A stretch of DNA of 64,000 nucleotides from Paenibacillus glycanilyticus (GTDB taxonomy: Bacteria; Bacillota; Bacilli; Paenibacillales; Paenibacillaceae). The stretch lies in the NCBI RefSeq assembly GCF_030161375.1, contig NZ_BSSQ01000001.1:186001-250000 (forward strand). The letters are read 5' to 3'. Numbering within the stretch: position 1 is the first letter of the stretch; every line of letters begins with the position of its first letter. Shown piece by piece: positions 35,614 to 46,300 of the stretch. Below the pieces are notes generated by a model, which saw only the letters and a program-made list of their open reading frames with translations, was not told where the DNA came from and did not search any database. The position numbers and the translations under genes are program-made.

Positions 35614-36300
35614 TTGACTCAAACGGACATTGGCATTAAGACCATCCAACTTACCATGGCAAATCGCAACAATCCTTTCTATCTAACCGTCCTATGGGAC
35701 GCTCAAGACATCGTTCTCGTCGATGCCGGGCTTCCCGATCAAATGGAGCTGATTCGTGCTGCGTTCCAAGAAGCAGGGATTCCGTTCGAGAAACTAACCA
35801 AAATTCTTATTAGCCATCAAGATTCGGATCATATCGGCAGCTTGCCCGATTTGGTACAAGCATTTGGCGATCGGGTTCAAGTGCTTGCCCATGAAACCGC
35901 TGTCCCTTATTTGGCTGGAGCACTCCCCTTGCACAAGAGCAAGAAGCTCGTCAGAACACCGGTCAAAGTCGACGTCGCCTTGCAAGACGGCGATATCCTG
36001 CCTTTCGCTGGTGGTATCCGCGTGGTGTTTACGCCAGGCCATACGCCTGATCACACCTCCTTCTACCATATCCCAAGCAAGACGTTAATCGCCGGCGACG
36101 CATTAAGGGCACAAGACGGCATCCTGCAGTCGTACAGCCCAATCTATACGTCGGATCAAGTCACGGCGCTGCAATCCATTGCGAAATTTCAAGTGTTGGA
36201 TCTCTCTAAAATAATTGCCTACCATGGCGGCGAATGCATGGATAACTTGTATGATCGCCTGCAAGCTATTCTCGACGCGGGTCCGGTCGAGAATGAGTAG
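35614..36300 (+). CDS. MBL-fold metallohydrolase
   Basis: A 228-residue zinc hydrolase. The metal motif is ISHQDSDHIGS (H-x-D-x-D-H), with GHTPDHTSFY and LIAGDALRAQDG downstream and KIIAYHGG near the C-terminus. MBL enzymes hydrolyse thioesters, lactones or phosphoesters, and the substrate here is not known. The start is TTG at 35614 with AAGGTGGTG upstream. Repeat copy B lies directly upstream, in the same direction. Confidence 0.88.
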   Translation: MTQTDIGIKTIQLTMANRNNPFYLTVLWDAQDIVLVDAGLPDQMELIRAAFQEAGIPFEKLTKILISHQDSDHIGSLPDLVQAFGDRVQVLAHETAVPYLAGALPLHKSKKLVRTPVKVDVALQDGDILPFAGGIRVVFTPGHTPDHTSFYHIPSKTLIAGDALRAQDGILQSYSPIYTSDQVTALQSIAKFQVLDLSKIIAYHGGECMDNLYDRLQAILDAGPVENE

Positions 36301-36324
36301 CGGCAATATAACAACGTGAACACA

Positions 36325-36375
36325 GAGAAAGGACAGCTACACGGCTTCAGCAGCCATGAAAACTGTCCTTTTAAC
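36325..36375. terminator. Bidirectional terminator, MBL/Nudix
   Basis: AAAGGACAG pairs with CTGTCCTTTT with a 26-base loop. It lies between converging genes. Confidence 0.75.
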
Positions 36376-36414
36376 ATTTTACTCGCCTACAAATATATTC
36401 AACGTTTATTCTTG

Positions 36415-36828
36415 TTAGCGCAATGCTTTTTGCTCGATATACTGTAACAAAAACTCTTTATCTTCGGGAAAGGAAAGTTGCAGTTCTTTTAGCTGTTCAG
36501 AGGTTTTCCAGGCGATTTCATAAATAAGACAATCAGGGTCATGAAGTGTTGGTTGTCCGTTTAAAATCTCGACTTCAAAATAGGTTACATGATATTCAAC
36601 TGGACCAAATGCTCCTGACTTGCCTTTTATTTCTTTGATGATTTTACATCGGTAACCTGTCTCCTCATATACCTCCCTCATACAGCATGCTTCCAGGGTT
36701 TCTTCTTGTTCTTTCCCCCCAGACGGTACCGACCATCGTTTCTCTTCCTCCGGTTTACCTTGTAGAACCATTAATAACTGCCCATCTGAATTAACACATA
36801 CACCTGCCGCACCGACCCACTTGTTCAA
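36415..36828 (-). CDS. Nudix hydrolase
   Basis: A 137-residue Nudix hydrolase, which splits nucleoside diphosphates linked to another group. The Nudix box GGKEQEETLEACCMREVYEETGY (split here as GGKEQEE and REVYEETGY) agrees with Gx5Ex7REUxEExGU. TTG at 36828 follows GGAGG by 7 bases. It sits at the start of an AT-rich stretch. Substrate unknown. Confidence 0.9.
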   Translation of the reverse strand: MNKWVGAAGVCVNSDGQLLMVLQGKPEEEKRWSVPSGGKEQEETLEACCMREVYEETGYRCKIIKEIKGKSGAFGPVEYHVTYFEVEILNGQPTLHDPDCLIYEIAWKTSEQLKELQLSFPEDKEFLLQYIEQKALR

Positions 36829-36979
36829 AGAATTCCCTCCATCATGCCCTTTAGTTAATAAAAATAGAGTAGCTACCGCTTAGGAAACTGCTCCATGTTT
36901 GTTTGTAATATCATAGCAACTGTCTAAACCATACTGTTCCAACTAATGATAATTGATCTTTGCTATCTTATTATAAATT

Positions 36980-37744
36980 TCAATTACCAGCCCACAATCC
37001 GTATTCATACTTTGTAAAATCCATCTTGTGACTCAGAAATATTTGAAAGAAATCTCTATAGTCTTTCGTTATTTCAAAATATCCAAAAACAGGATGCTCT
37101 TCTGATAAATTAAATATCTTTCGATATTCTTCTAATGGCACATTAACTATTTCCTCATCCCCTATAACCAACGGGATCTCTGCCCCTACTTCACTCCATT
37201 GTACTAATCTTGTTGTATCTTTTTCTTCGAAGTAATACGGTGAAAAAAATTTCTCAACATAAAGACCGTTATTTTTTGCAAATTCAATTGCAGTTAAAGA
37301 TTTTTGACTGCTGCCAATATACATATAATAATCCCAACCAAAATGCACAAAAAAATTGTCTTTGGAAATTAGCTGACAATCAGCAAAATTTCTTAATATC
37401 ATTTTGCATATTATGCGAATTTCATTTATGTTCACAATCAAATCTTCCTTAATATTGATCATTCCAAATTCATGATCATATAAGACAGATGTCTTTTCTT
37501 CCTGTGAAATCGAATTGTTGGATGTCTGGATTAAACGCAGTGAATATAGCTTTTTTTCATTTAAGAACTCTATTATTGTTTCGACATAAGCGTGTTCAAT
37601 AAGGAGATAATCTTCTAATGTGAATAATTGTCCATTTATTATTTTCCCAATTTCAGATGGGCATGTCCATTCATCTAATAAATAATGTCCCTTTTCATTT
37701 CTATAAAGCGGGTTATATTTAGTGATTCTCCACTGACATTTCAA
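36980..37744 (-). CDS. AT-rich hypothetical protein
   Basis: A protein of unknown function, 254 residues from TTG at 37744 (AAGGTGAG lies 7 bases before). It begins CQWRITKYNPLYRNEKGHYLLDEWTCPSEIGK, which I have the impression belongs to a conserved family of Bacilli. It has no signal peptide or membrane segment. The frame continues upstream to 37885, which would overlap the next gene, so the shorter start is chosen. It is much more AT-rich than its neighbours, which suggests transfer from elsewhere. I see no toxin or antitoxin partner. Confidence 0.65.
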   Translation of the reverse strand: MKCQWRITKYNPLYRNEKGHYLLDEWTCPSEIGKIINGQLFTLEDYLLIEHAYVETIIEFLNEKKLYSLRLIQTSNNSISQEEKTSVLYDHEFGMINIKEDLIVNINEIRIICKMILRNFADCQLISKDNFFVHFGWDYYMYIGSSQKSLTAIEFAKNNGLYVEKFFSPYYFEEKDTTRLVQWSEVGAEIPLVIGDEEIVNVPLEEYRKIFNLSEEHPVFGYFEITKDYRDFFQIFLSHKMDFTKYEYGLWAGN

Positions 37745-37874
37745 ATTAAATCTCACCTTCAAAGACACCAGTTTGATATTAATTACATTCCATATTACAA
37801 CAGATAACTTATTATTGTAATTAAGCATAACTGCCCGGTAGCTTATTGAAGTCTTGTCCGCCGGTCCAGAAGTC

Positions 37875-38528
37875 TTATCGTCCAAATGCCCACTCTACCA
37901 TCAGCGGAAACTCTTCTCGCCACATCGCATCGTCGTGTGACGCGATCCTCTCTCTCATTACCATATCTGCACCTGCCTCACGCAGCGCAGCCGCCCACCT
38001 TGTCGCGTTATCTAGGAAAAACGGCTCTAGCGTACCGGCGACGAGGTATGTGCGCGGAATCGAACTCGGCATCAAATCAGGTGCCCGGTAACCGCCGCCC
38101 GGCGAGGCGCAAAAGATCGCACCGAACTTGTCCGGATGCCGAAGGCCCATCGCAAGCGAGAGTTCTCCACCTGCGGAGACACCAAACACCGCAGTGCGTT
38201 CGGTAGTTAGCGTGACTCCGAAACGCCATTGGGTCCATTGGTAAACGTCTTCGACGAAGAACTTCTCGTGTGCCGCGAATCGTTCCGGGCTAAAGCTTGG
38301 TGAATATTCATGGAGCCGCTGCGTCTCATCTGCCACTCGGTGCACGCCGACGATCATCGTAGACGGTACGACTGCCTTCTCGAGGACTGCGCCCCACTGC
38401 GAAATCAACTGACCGTCACCTGCGAATACAATTACCTCGGCAGGATCCGGAGGGACGTACACCGTAACTTGTCTACCACCATCGTACTCAAGAGTCTCAG
38501 TAACGAGCCTTCCCGCAATAAATGACAT
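37875..38528 (-). CDS. Alpha/beta-hydrolase, esterase of the Fes/IroE type
   Basis: A 217-residue esterase. The nucleophile elbow is FGVSAGGELS (GxSxG). Other marks are VIVFAGDGQLIS, VGVHRVADETQRLHEYSPSF and the C-terminal SHDDAMWREEFP histidine. This group includes siderophore esterases and acetylxylan-type esterases. There is no signal peptide, so a cytoplasmic location is likely. ATG at 38528 is preferred, with GGAGA 10 bases before; ATGs at 38549 and 38567 have weaker sites. Its GC content is higher than that of the gene downstream. Confidence 0.82.
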   Translation of the reverse strand: MSFIAGRLVTETLEYDGGRQVTVYVPPDPAEVIVFAGDGQLISQWGAVLEKAVVPSTMIVGVHRVADETQRLHEYSPSFSPERFAAHEKFFVEDVYQWTQWRFGVTLTTERTAVFGVSAGGELSLAMGLRHPDKFGAIFCASPGGGYRAPDLMPSSIPRTYLVAGTLEPFFLDNATRWAAALREAGADMVMRERIASHDDAMWREEFPLMVEWAFGR

Positions 38529-38541
38529 TGTCGCTAGTCTC

Positions 38542-38658
38542 CTATCCATGCTTAAGTTTATCGCCATAAATAGTAATCTTATTCTCCCACGGATGACCTA
38601 GAATCCACCATGATAAGTCACTGTTAGAAATATATGGAGGTAATATTGATTTTTCCAT
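38542..38658 (-). pseudogene. 38-codon ORF, possible remnant of a larger gene
   Basis: ATG at 38658 to TAG at 38542 encodes 38 residues, ending ISNSDLSWWILGHPWENKIT and IYGDKLKHG. This looks like the C-terminal piece of a small soluble domain rather than a random frame. It has GGGAG 13 bases before the ATG. It lies between repeat copy C and the esterase gene, on the same strand. It may be a fragment left after loss of the 5' part. Low confidence. Confidence 0.3.
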
Positions 38659-38743
38659 ACTCCATTTTTATCTCCCTTTCAAAAAGTTCAACTTATATAT
38701 AATATTCGTTTCAATAGTAACATCACCTTTTGTTGCCCCTATC

Positions 38744-38803
38744 TTCCTGACTAACCAGCCCAGGAACAACAAAAACAGGACTGCTAAGTTATTAGCAGTC
38801 CTG
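38744..38803 (-). repeat. Tail hairpins of copy C
   Basis: CAGGACTGCTAA (38776-38787) pairs with TTAGCAGTCCTG (38792-38803). TTCCTG (38744-38749) pairs with CAGGAA (38761-38766), the shared second hairpin. Both are read on the minus strand after copy C. Confidence 0.7.
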
Positions 38804-38821
38804 AAACGGTCCTCCACTTAT

Positions 38822-38980
38822 GGGCGAGCGACTTTGGAGTGGAGAAAGTAAATGTTCTGGAGAAGCGGAGCGTTCGCCTTGGTTTTCGGATTCCAACATG
38901 CTAAGCCTCATTCAAAGAATCCGAAAACCACAGCGATCGTAAGAATATTTACTTTCGTAGCTCCACCATCAAGCGAGCCC
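38822..38980 (-). repeat. Palindromic composite repeat, copy C
   Basis: On the minus strand this copy has the same core: ATCGCTGT and AAGGCGAACGCTCCGCTTC. Inner arms GGTTTTCGGATTC (38881-38893) and GAATCCGAAAACC (38917-38929) pair over 13 bases without mismatch. The outer arms lie at 38844-38858 and 38941-38956. It is the closest relative of copy A in the right core. Its edge overlaps the last codons of the arsR-type gene by 12 bases and supplies its stop codon. Confidence 0.85.
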
Positions 38981-39904
38981 ACCAACACTCTCGCTATAAT
39001 GCACGCGGAAGATCATGTCCTGGTTGTAGTTGCCGAAGCCTTTGCCGAATAACGTTAGGCCGCCGACATGGGCGGCATTGTCTTCGACGGCGAGGCGGAA
39101 TACCCATTGGTTGCGGGTTAGGCCAATCTGGTCGATGCCGACATCCGAGATTTGCTGGCCATCAATGAAGGTGCCATTTTTCTGGACGCGGATAATCTTG
39201 AGAAGGCCGTATTGGTTGACGAAGTCCTGCCACCAAGCCGGCGTATATTTCCCCTTCACGTCGCCATAATCGCCGGGACTCGTCCACATGCCGATTGGGA
39301 CCCCGTTCAGGGTAAACACAATGTCCGATGGCCAGTTCTCATTGTATCCCGGTGCTTCGGAACTGATCTCCAGCACGATCTCGAGCTCCTCCGGGCGTTG
39401 TCCCGGCAAGAGATAGTTCGGAATTCGGTACTCGACGTATCCTTTGCCGAACCATAAAATCCCCGCATTCATCCGCTCCGGCTCGAGAAAATATCTCGGG
39501 TCGTCGAATTGGCCGATGACCTTGTCCGTCGTAGCTATACCGCAGGTGGGATATACCTCGAATTCCGTGTAGTGCCCGACCGGTATGCTGATCTCATGGG
39601 TTTTCTTTGGCAGTAGCCCCGCCTGAGGCAGATCAATCTGGATGCGGGATGCGGACAACTCGCAAATTTTATGCGTGCCGCCTTGCTTCCTGACCATCTT
39701 CGTCTGGATAATTCCCGCCTGCTCCAGCTTGCGGACATGCATCGTTACGATCGCACTGCTTAATCCAAGCGCGGCAGCCAGATCTTTGACATTCATCGGC
39801 TCCAGAGCCGCAGCAAGCAGGTCCAGAATATTTAATCGTACAGGACTAGCCAGCGCTTCGTAGAGCGGAAGCCAGGCATGGTCTGTATCGGCTTTGATTA
39901 ACAT
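38969..39904 (-). CDS. ArsR-type winged-helix regulator with sensor domain
   Basis: A 311-residue protein with an N-terminal winged helix of the ArsR type (LYEALASPVRLNILDLLA, DLAAALGLSSAIVTMHVRKLEQAGII, about residues 14-75). The remaining 230 residues are beta-rich (VEYRIPNYLLPGQRPEELEIVLE and GLTLFGKGFGNYNQD) and look like a ligand-binding domain. The length is about three times that of simple ArsR regulators. ATG at 39904 follows AGGATG. It starts 17 bases after abfA and is probably co-transcribed, hence likely controls it. The final codons come from repeat copy C. Confidence 0.82.
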   Translation of the reverse strand: MLIKADTDHAWLPLYEALASPVRLNILDLLAAALEPMNVKDLAAALGLSSAIVTMHVRKLEQAGIIQTKMVRKQGGTHKICELSASRIQIDLPQAGLLPKKTHEISIPVGHYTEFEVYPTCGIATTDKVIGQFDDPRYFLEPERMNAGILWFGKGYVEYRIPNYLLPGQRPEELEIVLEISSEAPGYNENWPSDIVFTLNGVPIGMWTSPGDYGDVKGKYTPAWWQDFVNQYGLLKIIRVQKNGTFIDGQQISDVGIDQIGLTRNQWVFRLAVEDNAAHVGGLTLFGKGFGNYNQDMIFRVHYSESVGGLA

Positions 39905-39921
39905 GTTTCACATCCTGTACC

Positions 39922-41439
<1,518 letters not shown>

Positions 41440-41490
41440 TCACCTCTATAGAATGAAGGATTAAAAGATTACCTTTATTAAACAACAGCA

Positions 41491-41506
41491 ATTGAAATAA
41501 TTCAAT
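41491..41506. promoter_or_regulatory. Candidate ArsR-type operator before abfA
   Basis: ATTGAAATAATTCAAT has perfect 6-base arms with a 4-base centre. It lies 57 bases before the abfA start. Winged-helix ArsR regulators commonly bind AT-rich palindromes of this size, and an ArsR-type gene is in the same operon. Confidence 0.45.
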
Positions 41507-41686
41507 AGCGAATTTAAATATATATGAATTAATAATACTGTTAATCCAAACTTAGAAATACCATTAATTTTCCCGAGTTGTCCAATATGAAAAAGTTCCT
41601 TGTTGAGTCTGCCGTTTGTTTCGTCTAAACTGGAATCAGAAGGTAATTTTCAGATGGTTCGCCATTATTGCAGGAGATGAACGACA

Positions 41687-42505
41687 ATGCCCAGCAAAAT
41701 TCGCTCTACTGACGATGCAGCCGGACATGCCATACAGCTATTGACCACCCTTGTTCATGTCGACACGATTTTTATTGCGATACAAGAAGGTTCCGTTTAC
41801 CGGATTGTACAAGCCCATAACCGTAGAGATGCGCTGGCTGTCAGCGGGATGACCTTCCGAGCCGATGTTAGCGCCATCATTGGCGAACGACTCTATCATG
41901 CGGTGCCGATCTCCTCCAATGACTGCCTCATTTATGGCTTTATTTATTTGGTTGACCGGGATCCCATAACTCCAAGCGAGGACGAGCTGCTTGCCCTTGG
42001 CACCATGGCTTCCCTTCTTGGCTATACGATTGATCTGGAGCATGCGACAGTTACGGACAGTTTGACCGGCCTGTTCAACAGAAGATATCTGGACGAATTA
42101 TTCCAGCGCAGCACGGACGCTCCGCTTGGCGTCATGTTTATTGACCTGAATGATTTCAAGCAAATCAACGATAATTTCGGCCATGAATTCGGAGACTTGT
42201 TATTGATTGAAATCGCCAACCGGCTCAAGCAGCAAATTCGTCAAACGGATCGAATCGTCCGATACGGAGGCGATGAATTTATTATCTGCTTCCATAACTT
42301 GAGCGAAGAACATGGCATTCGTGCCGTGCAGGACAAAATCAACGCTTCTTTCATCGACCCGTTTATGGTTAACGGGCAGCCGGTATCGATATCAGCCAGC
42401 ATTGGCGTAAGTTCCAACCAAGGACGGTATGCCAGCCTCAAACAGCTCATTACGGATGCCGACCAAGCGATGTATCAGATGAAGCAACGAAGAAAAAAAC
42501 CTTGA
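41687..42505 (+). CDS. Diguanylate cyclase (GGDEF) with N-terminal GAF-like domain
   Basis: A 272-residue cytoplasmic enzyme that makes cyclic di-GMP. The GAF-like sensor occupies residues 10-115. The GGDEF domain (120-270) has TDSLTGLFNRRYL, the intact catalytic GGDEF at 194-198, and the inhibitory RxxD site at 185-188. All needed residues are present, so it should be active and product-inhibited. ATG at 41687 follows AGGAGA by 9 bases. Confidence 0.92.
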   Translation: MPSKIRSTDDAAGHAIQLLTTLVHVDTIFIAIQEGSVYRIVQAHNRRDALAVSGMTFRADVSAIIGERLYHAVPISSNDCLIYGFIYLVDRDPITPSEDELLALGTMASLLGYTIDLEHATVTDSLTGLFNRRYLDELFQRSTDAPLGVMFIDLNDFKQINDNFGHEFGDLLLIEIANRLKQQIRQTDRIVRYGGDEFIICFHNLSEEHGIRAVQDKINASFIDPFMVNGQPVSISASIGVSSNQGRYASLKQLITDADQAMYQMKQRRKKP

Positions 42506-42543
42506 AGGTTCGAGCTTTAAGCTCAATACCTTCAAGGTTTTTT
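42495..42543. terminator. Bidirectional terminator after the GGDEF gene
   Basis: AAACCTTGAAGGT pairs with its complement, with an inner GAGCTT/AAGCTC stem, followed by TTTTTT. It overlaps the stop codon of the GGDEF gene. Confidence 0.85.
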
Positions 42544-42546
42544 GGT

Positions 42547-43278
42547 TCATGTTCCGATAATTCCGTTAACCGCTGTCCAAATCCCCGTTACTAAAATCAG
42601 CCACAACGCGATTGTCTTGAACAACCGCTCGTTCAGCCTTCCAACCGCCTTTATCCCGATAATCACCCCGATAATCAACGCCGGAACTGCCCATCCAACC
42701 GTTTCCATGGACGACTCGTTCAGCAGTCCTTCGTATACGTACGTCCCGATCGTGATGATATTCAGAAGTAGAGAATAAGCCGTAATATTAGCCCGGAAAG
42801 TCATTTTATCGAGACCTTGATTGGTCAAAAACAAGGCTACCGGCGGTCCGCTCATGGAGATGCTCCCGTTCAGGAAACCGCTTAATGCGCCAACCGGCGC
42901 GTATGCGATCCTTCCAAGCGGGAAAGATTTCCCGCTAAGCATCAGAAGCGAGACAAGAGCAACAAGCAAGCCGGCTCCCAGCTTGAGCGAATGAGCAGGC
43001 ACATATAACAAAGCATATGTACCTAGCGGAGCGGCGAGCAGACTTGCCGCGAGAAGCGGCCAAATGTGATTGATTCGAACATACTTCCGGCTACTGTACA
43101 ATACGGCAATGTTGGTCAGAAGACTTAATACGACAACGACCGGCACGGCTTGTTGCATTGGCATCAACTTAAGCAGCAGCGGCATTGATATTAACGCGAA
43201 ACCAAAACTTGTCAGCCCTTGCACAAAGCCGGCAAGCAATACGATCATAACGACAAAGATTAGTTCATCTGGCTGCAT
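42547..43278 (-). CDS. TauE/SafE-family anion permease
   Basis: A 243-residue membrane protein with about 8 hydrophobic segments. FVQGLTSFGFALISMPLLLKLMP and the repeat GALSGFLNGSISMSGPPVALFL are the TauE/SafE (sulfite exporter) landmarks. These proteins move sulfonates, sulfite or other small organic anions. ATG at 43278 lacks a good binding site nearby. It lies 23 bases downstream of the GH53 gene and could be read through from it. Confidence 0.83.
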   Translation of the reverse strand: MQPDELIFVVMIVLLAGFVQGLTSFGFALISMPLLLKLMPMQQAVPVVVVLSLLTNIAVLYSSRKYVRINHIWPLLAASLLAAPLGTYALLYVPAHSLKLGAGLLVALVSLLMLSGKSFPLGRIAYAPVGALSGFLNGSISMSGPPVALFLTNQGLDKMTFRANITAYSLLLNIITIGTYVYEGLLNESSMETVGWAVPALIIGVIIGIKAVGRLNERLFKTIALWLILVTGIWTAVNGIIGT

Positions 43279-43300
43279 AATGGATCAAATACTCCCGATT

Positions 43301-46300
43301 CTATTTAAGCAAACGATAGACGACCTCGGCTGCCTCTGCCCGAGTCATCGGTTGGGCTGGCGCAAACCTGCCGCCTTCGCGTCCTTTCAGCAATCCTTGC
43401 TCATAGGCCCATTGTACAGAAGAGAGCGCCCATCCTGCAATTGAACTTTGATCCGAGAACGGAAGACTTCCTCCGGCAACTCCTGTCGCAGCTGTATCTT
43501 TATAGAGAATGTAATAGGCTTTGGCCAGCATAACAGCCATCTCTTGGCGTGTAATGGAGCCGTTTGGATCAAATTGTTCCGCCGAACGGCCGTTGATAAG
43601 TCCCGCTTCATAAGCAATCGATACCGCGTCCGCATACCAGGCTGATTCCGGTACATCGCTGAATGGAACGGCTGCGTTCGACCCCTTATCCAGCTTTAGC
43701 GCGCGGACAAGAATGGCCGTAAATTCCGCGCGGCTGACTTCTCGGCCCGGTTCAAAAGCAGCTGCCGAGACTCCTTGAACGATCTGTTTCGCGAATAAAG
43801 AATTTACCGCTTGTGCCGCCCAATGGCTGCCGGGCACATCCGCGAAAGACTTTTTCACTTCGAGCAAAGCGTATTTGCTGAAATGGGAAACCGTCGTATG
43901 CCATACGCCATCCATCAATTGTCCGCCGGCATATTGAATGGTTCCATCATCAGCGATATAGTAGATGCCGGTTAAATCCGGATTGCCAGCTTGCTGCTGC
44001 TTCAATCGCAGCGTAAGCGGTCGGCTGAACGAAGACAACTTCTCAACATGGCCCGCTGCATCCGTAACCGATAATTCGAAGTTGTAAATCGTGCCCAGCG
44101 CGTGAACTTCCGCATCGGTGCCGCTTAGCAATTGACGTGCAGCCTCTCCTGTTACCGGTACAAAACTTACCGTTACCTTGCTGCCTGTTTCATTCTTCAG
44201 CTTGCCAAGCAGCTCGGTTGCCACTTCCGAAGGAAGGGTCAAAGACAACTCTCCTGCTGACAGCGTAACAGGGCCTTTCTTCATTACATCATACAATCCA
44301 GCCGGTAAAACAACCTCTGTCGTTGAAGCAGGCAATACAGCTGTATATCCGCCTTTCCCGTCTGCAGTCAATTGGGAGGAAGTTAGAGTAACAACCCCAT
44401 TAGTGCCCGATTGTCCGGTATTGCCGGCAGACGTTCCGTTATCTCCGTCCCCGTCACTCTCTCCTCCGGTTGGCAAATCTCCCACTCTTACAAGAGCAAT
44501 ATCATCCATGTACCCCCATGCCCCGGCAGGAGCATCTACATCAAATCCGAAGGATACTTTGCCGTCTCTTATTTCAATGTTGCTCACCGTATACGAATGC
44601 CAATCATTCCAGCCGGTATTTACAACGTTGGTGCTGTACGTTTTCCCCCCTGAATTGGCAAACAAGCTTATCTTCTGATCATTGTACACGCCGCCGGAAG
44701 CGGAACCGCGAAGCTCGTAAATCCCGTTCTCGAGCTTCTCAAGCGATTGCTTTACGGTATATTTAAATGGCGTGCCCAGCCAATAATTCAAGGCGTAATC
44801 GCCGGAATTGGCATTAGCCGCATTCTGCTCCGCCTTGACCGCTTCGCTGTCTCCGGATACCTCCCATGGAGCAAGTTCACCGCTCTCGAAGCCCGGATTT
44901 TGCACGACATTAACCTCGGCTTTCTCCGTCTTCACCAGCTCAAACTTGTCAAAATACCCCCATGCCCCAGCCGGACCATTGACGCTAATGCCAACCTTCA
45001 CCTGGCCGTCCGTTACGTTGATTTCGCCAATCGAATAAAGCTTCCATACGTTATATCCGGCATTCGTAACTGGCGTGCTGTAAGTTTCGCCGCCGCTCTC
45101 AGCCGTAAGCGAAATGGCTTGATCCGCATATTCGCCGCCCGAAGCATACGCCCGAAGCTCATAAGTTCCATTCTCAAGGCCAGTTACGGTCTGCGATACC
45201 TGATAGGCAAATGCCGAGCCCGACCAATAATTAAGCGCGTATTCACCGGCCTTCGCATTCCCCGCGTTATGCTCGATCTTCACCGCCCCTGTATCTCCGG
45301 TTACATCCCAATTCGAGAGCGTACCGGACTCAAAACTTCCGTTCTTGATCCAATTCGGACTTCCCGTAACCGTAACCTCGACAGAGGTGTTTAAATCCGT
45401 TCCCGCAACCTTGCCTTGAACCGCAAACGTTCCCGGGGTATTCAGAAGTTCCGAATCAAATTCATCCCATTCAACCGCCTTGGACAAAATCGTGCCTTCG
45501 TTATAGAGCACTTTCGTATCCGCAGGCAATGCGAGGGAATCTCCCGTTGTTATCGTAACCGGAGTGGCCGGATACACGAGAATCGGGTTCACCCCGGCAA
45601 TGCTTCCCGGCACATATCGGAACGCGTTAAGCGAATCTAGTGCGTTGCCTTCATAATCAAACATCGCCTGATTCTCCCAGGCATTGCCCTCGCCTTCCTT
45701 CCAGCCAACGCCCGGCAGCCAAGCCGGCTCCCAATAAAAGACGCCAAGTCCAAGCCCGCCTTGTACATGGGCAACCGTATTCAGCACCGTCTCGGTAACA
45801 AGCTTCTGATTCGCAACCGATGCTTCAAATCCAACCAGCTTCGTTTCGTTCTCGCCAACCGTGTTTGGATGATCGTCGCCGTTCTCGAGCGTATTGGCAT
45901 ACGAGGTTTCCGCCACAACAATCGGTTTGCCGTATCTTGCCGCGATATCGTCCATATTCGATTTCAACTGCTGGAACGAGCCGTGCCAGAACGGATAATA
46001 CGACATGCCAATCACGTCATAGTCGACATGACGCGCTTCCATCGCATCAAAAAAGCTGCGGAACTTGCCGTTATTTCCGCCTTCCGCCAAATGAAGCATA
46101 ATTTGAGTCGTTTGCCCCTCCGGCGTTGTGTCCCTTACTGCTTTCACCCCTTCGCCGATCAACTCGGCAAGGTTATCCATATTGCTTGTTGAGCCGTCGG
46201 GCAGCAGCATGCCGCTGTTAATTTCGTTGCCGATCTGCACCATATCCGGGTAAGCATCCGCGTCGGCAAGTTCACTCATCACGTCCGCGGTATAGTCATA

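Noticed and set aside
44180-45400. Plus-strand frames over the GH53 gene
   Set aside because: Shadows of the repeated carbohydrate-binding modules; the duplicate frames reflect the internal repeat of the real gene.
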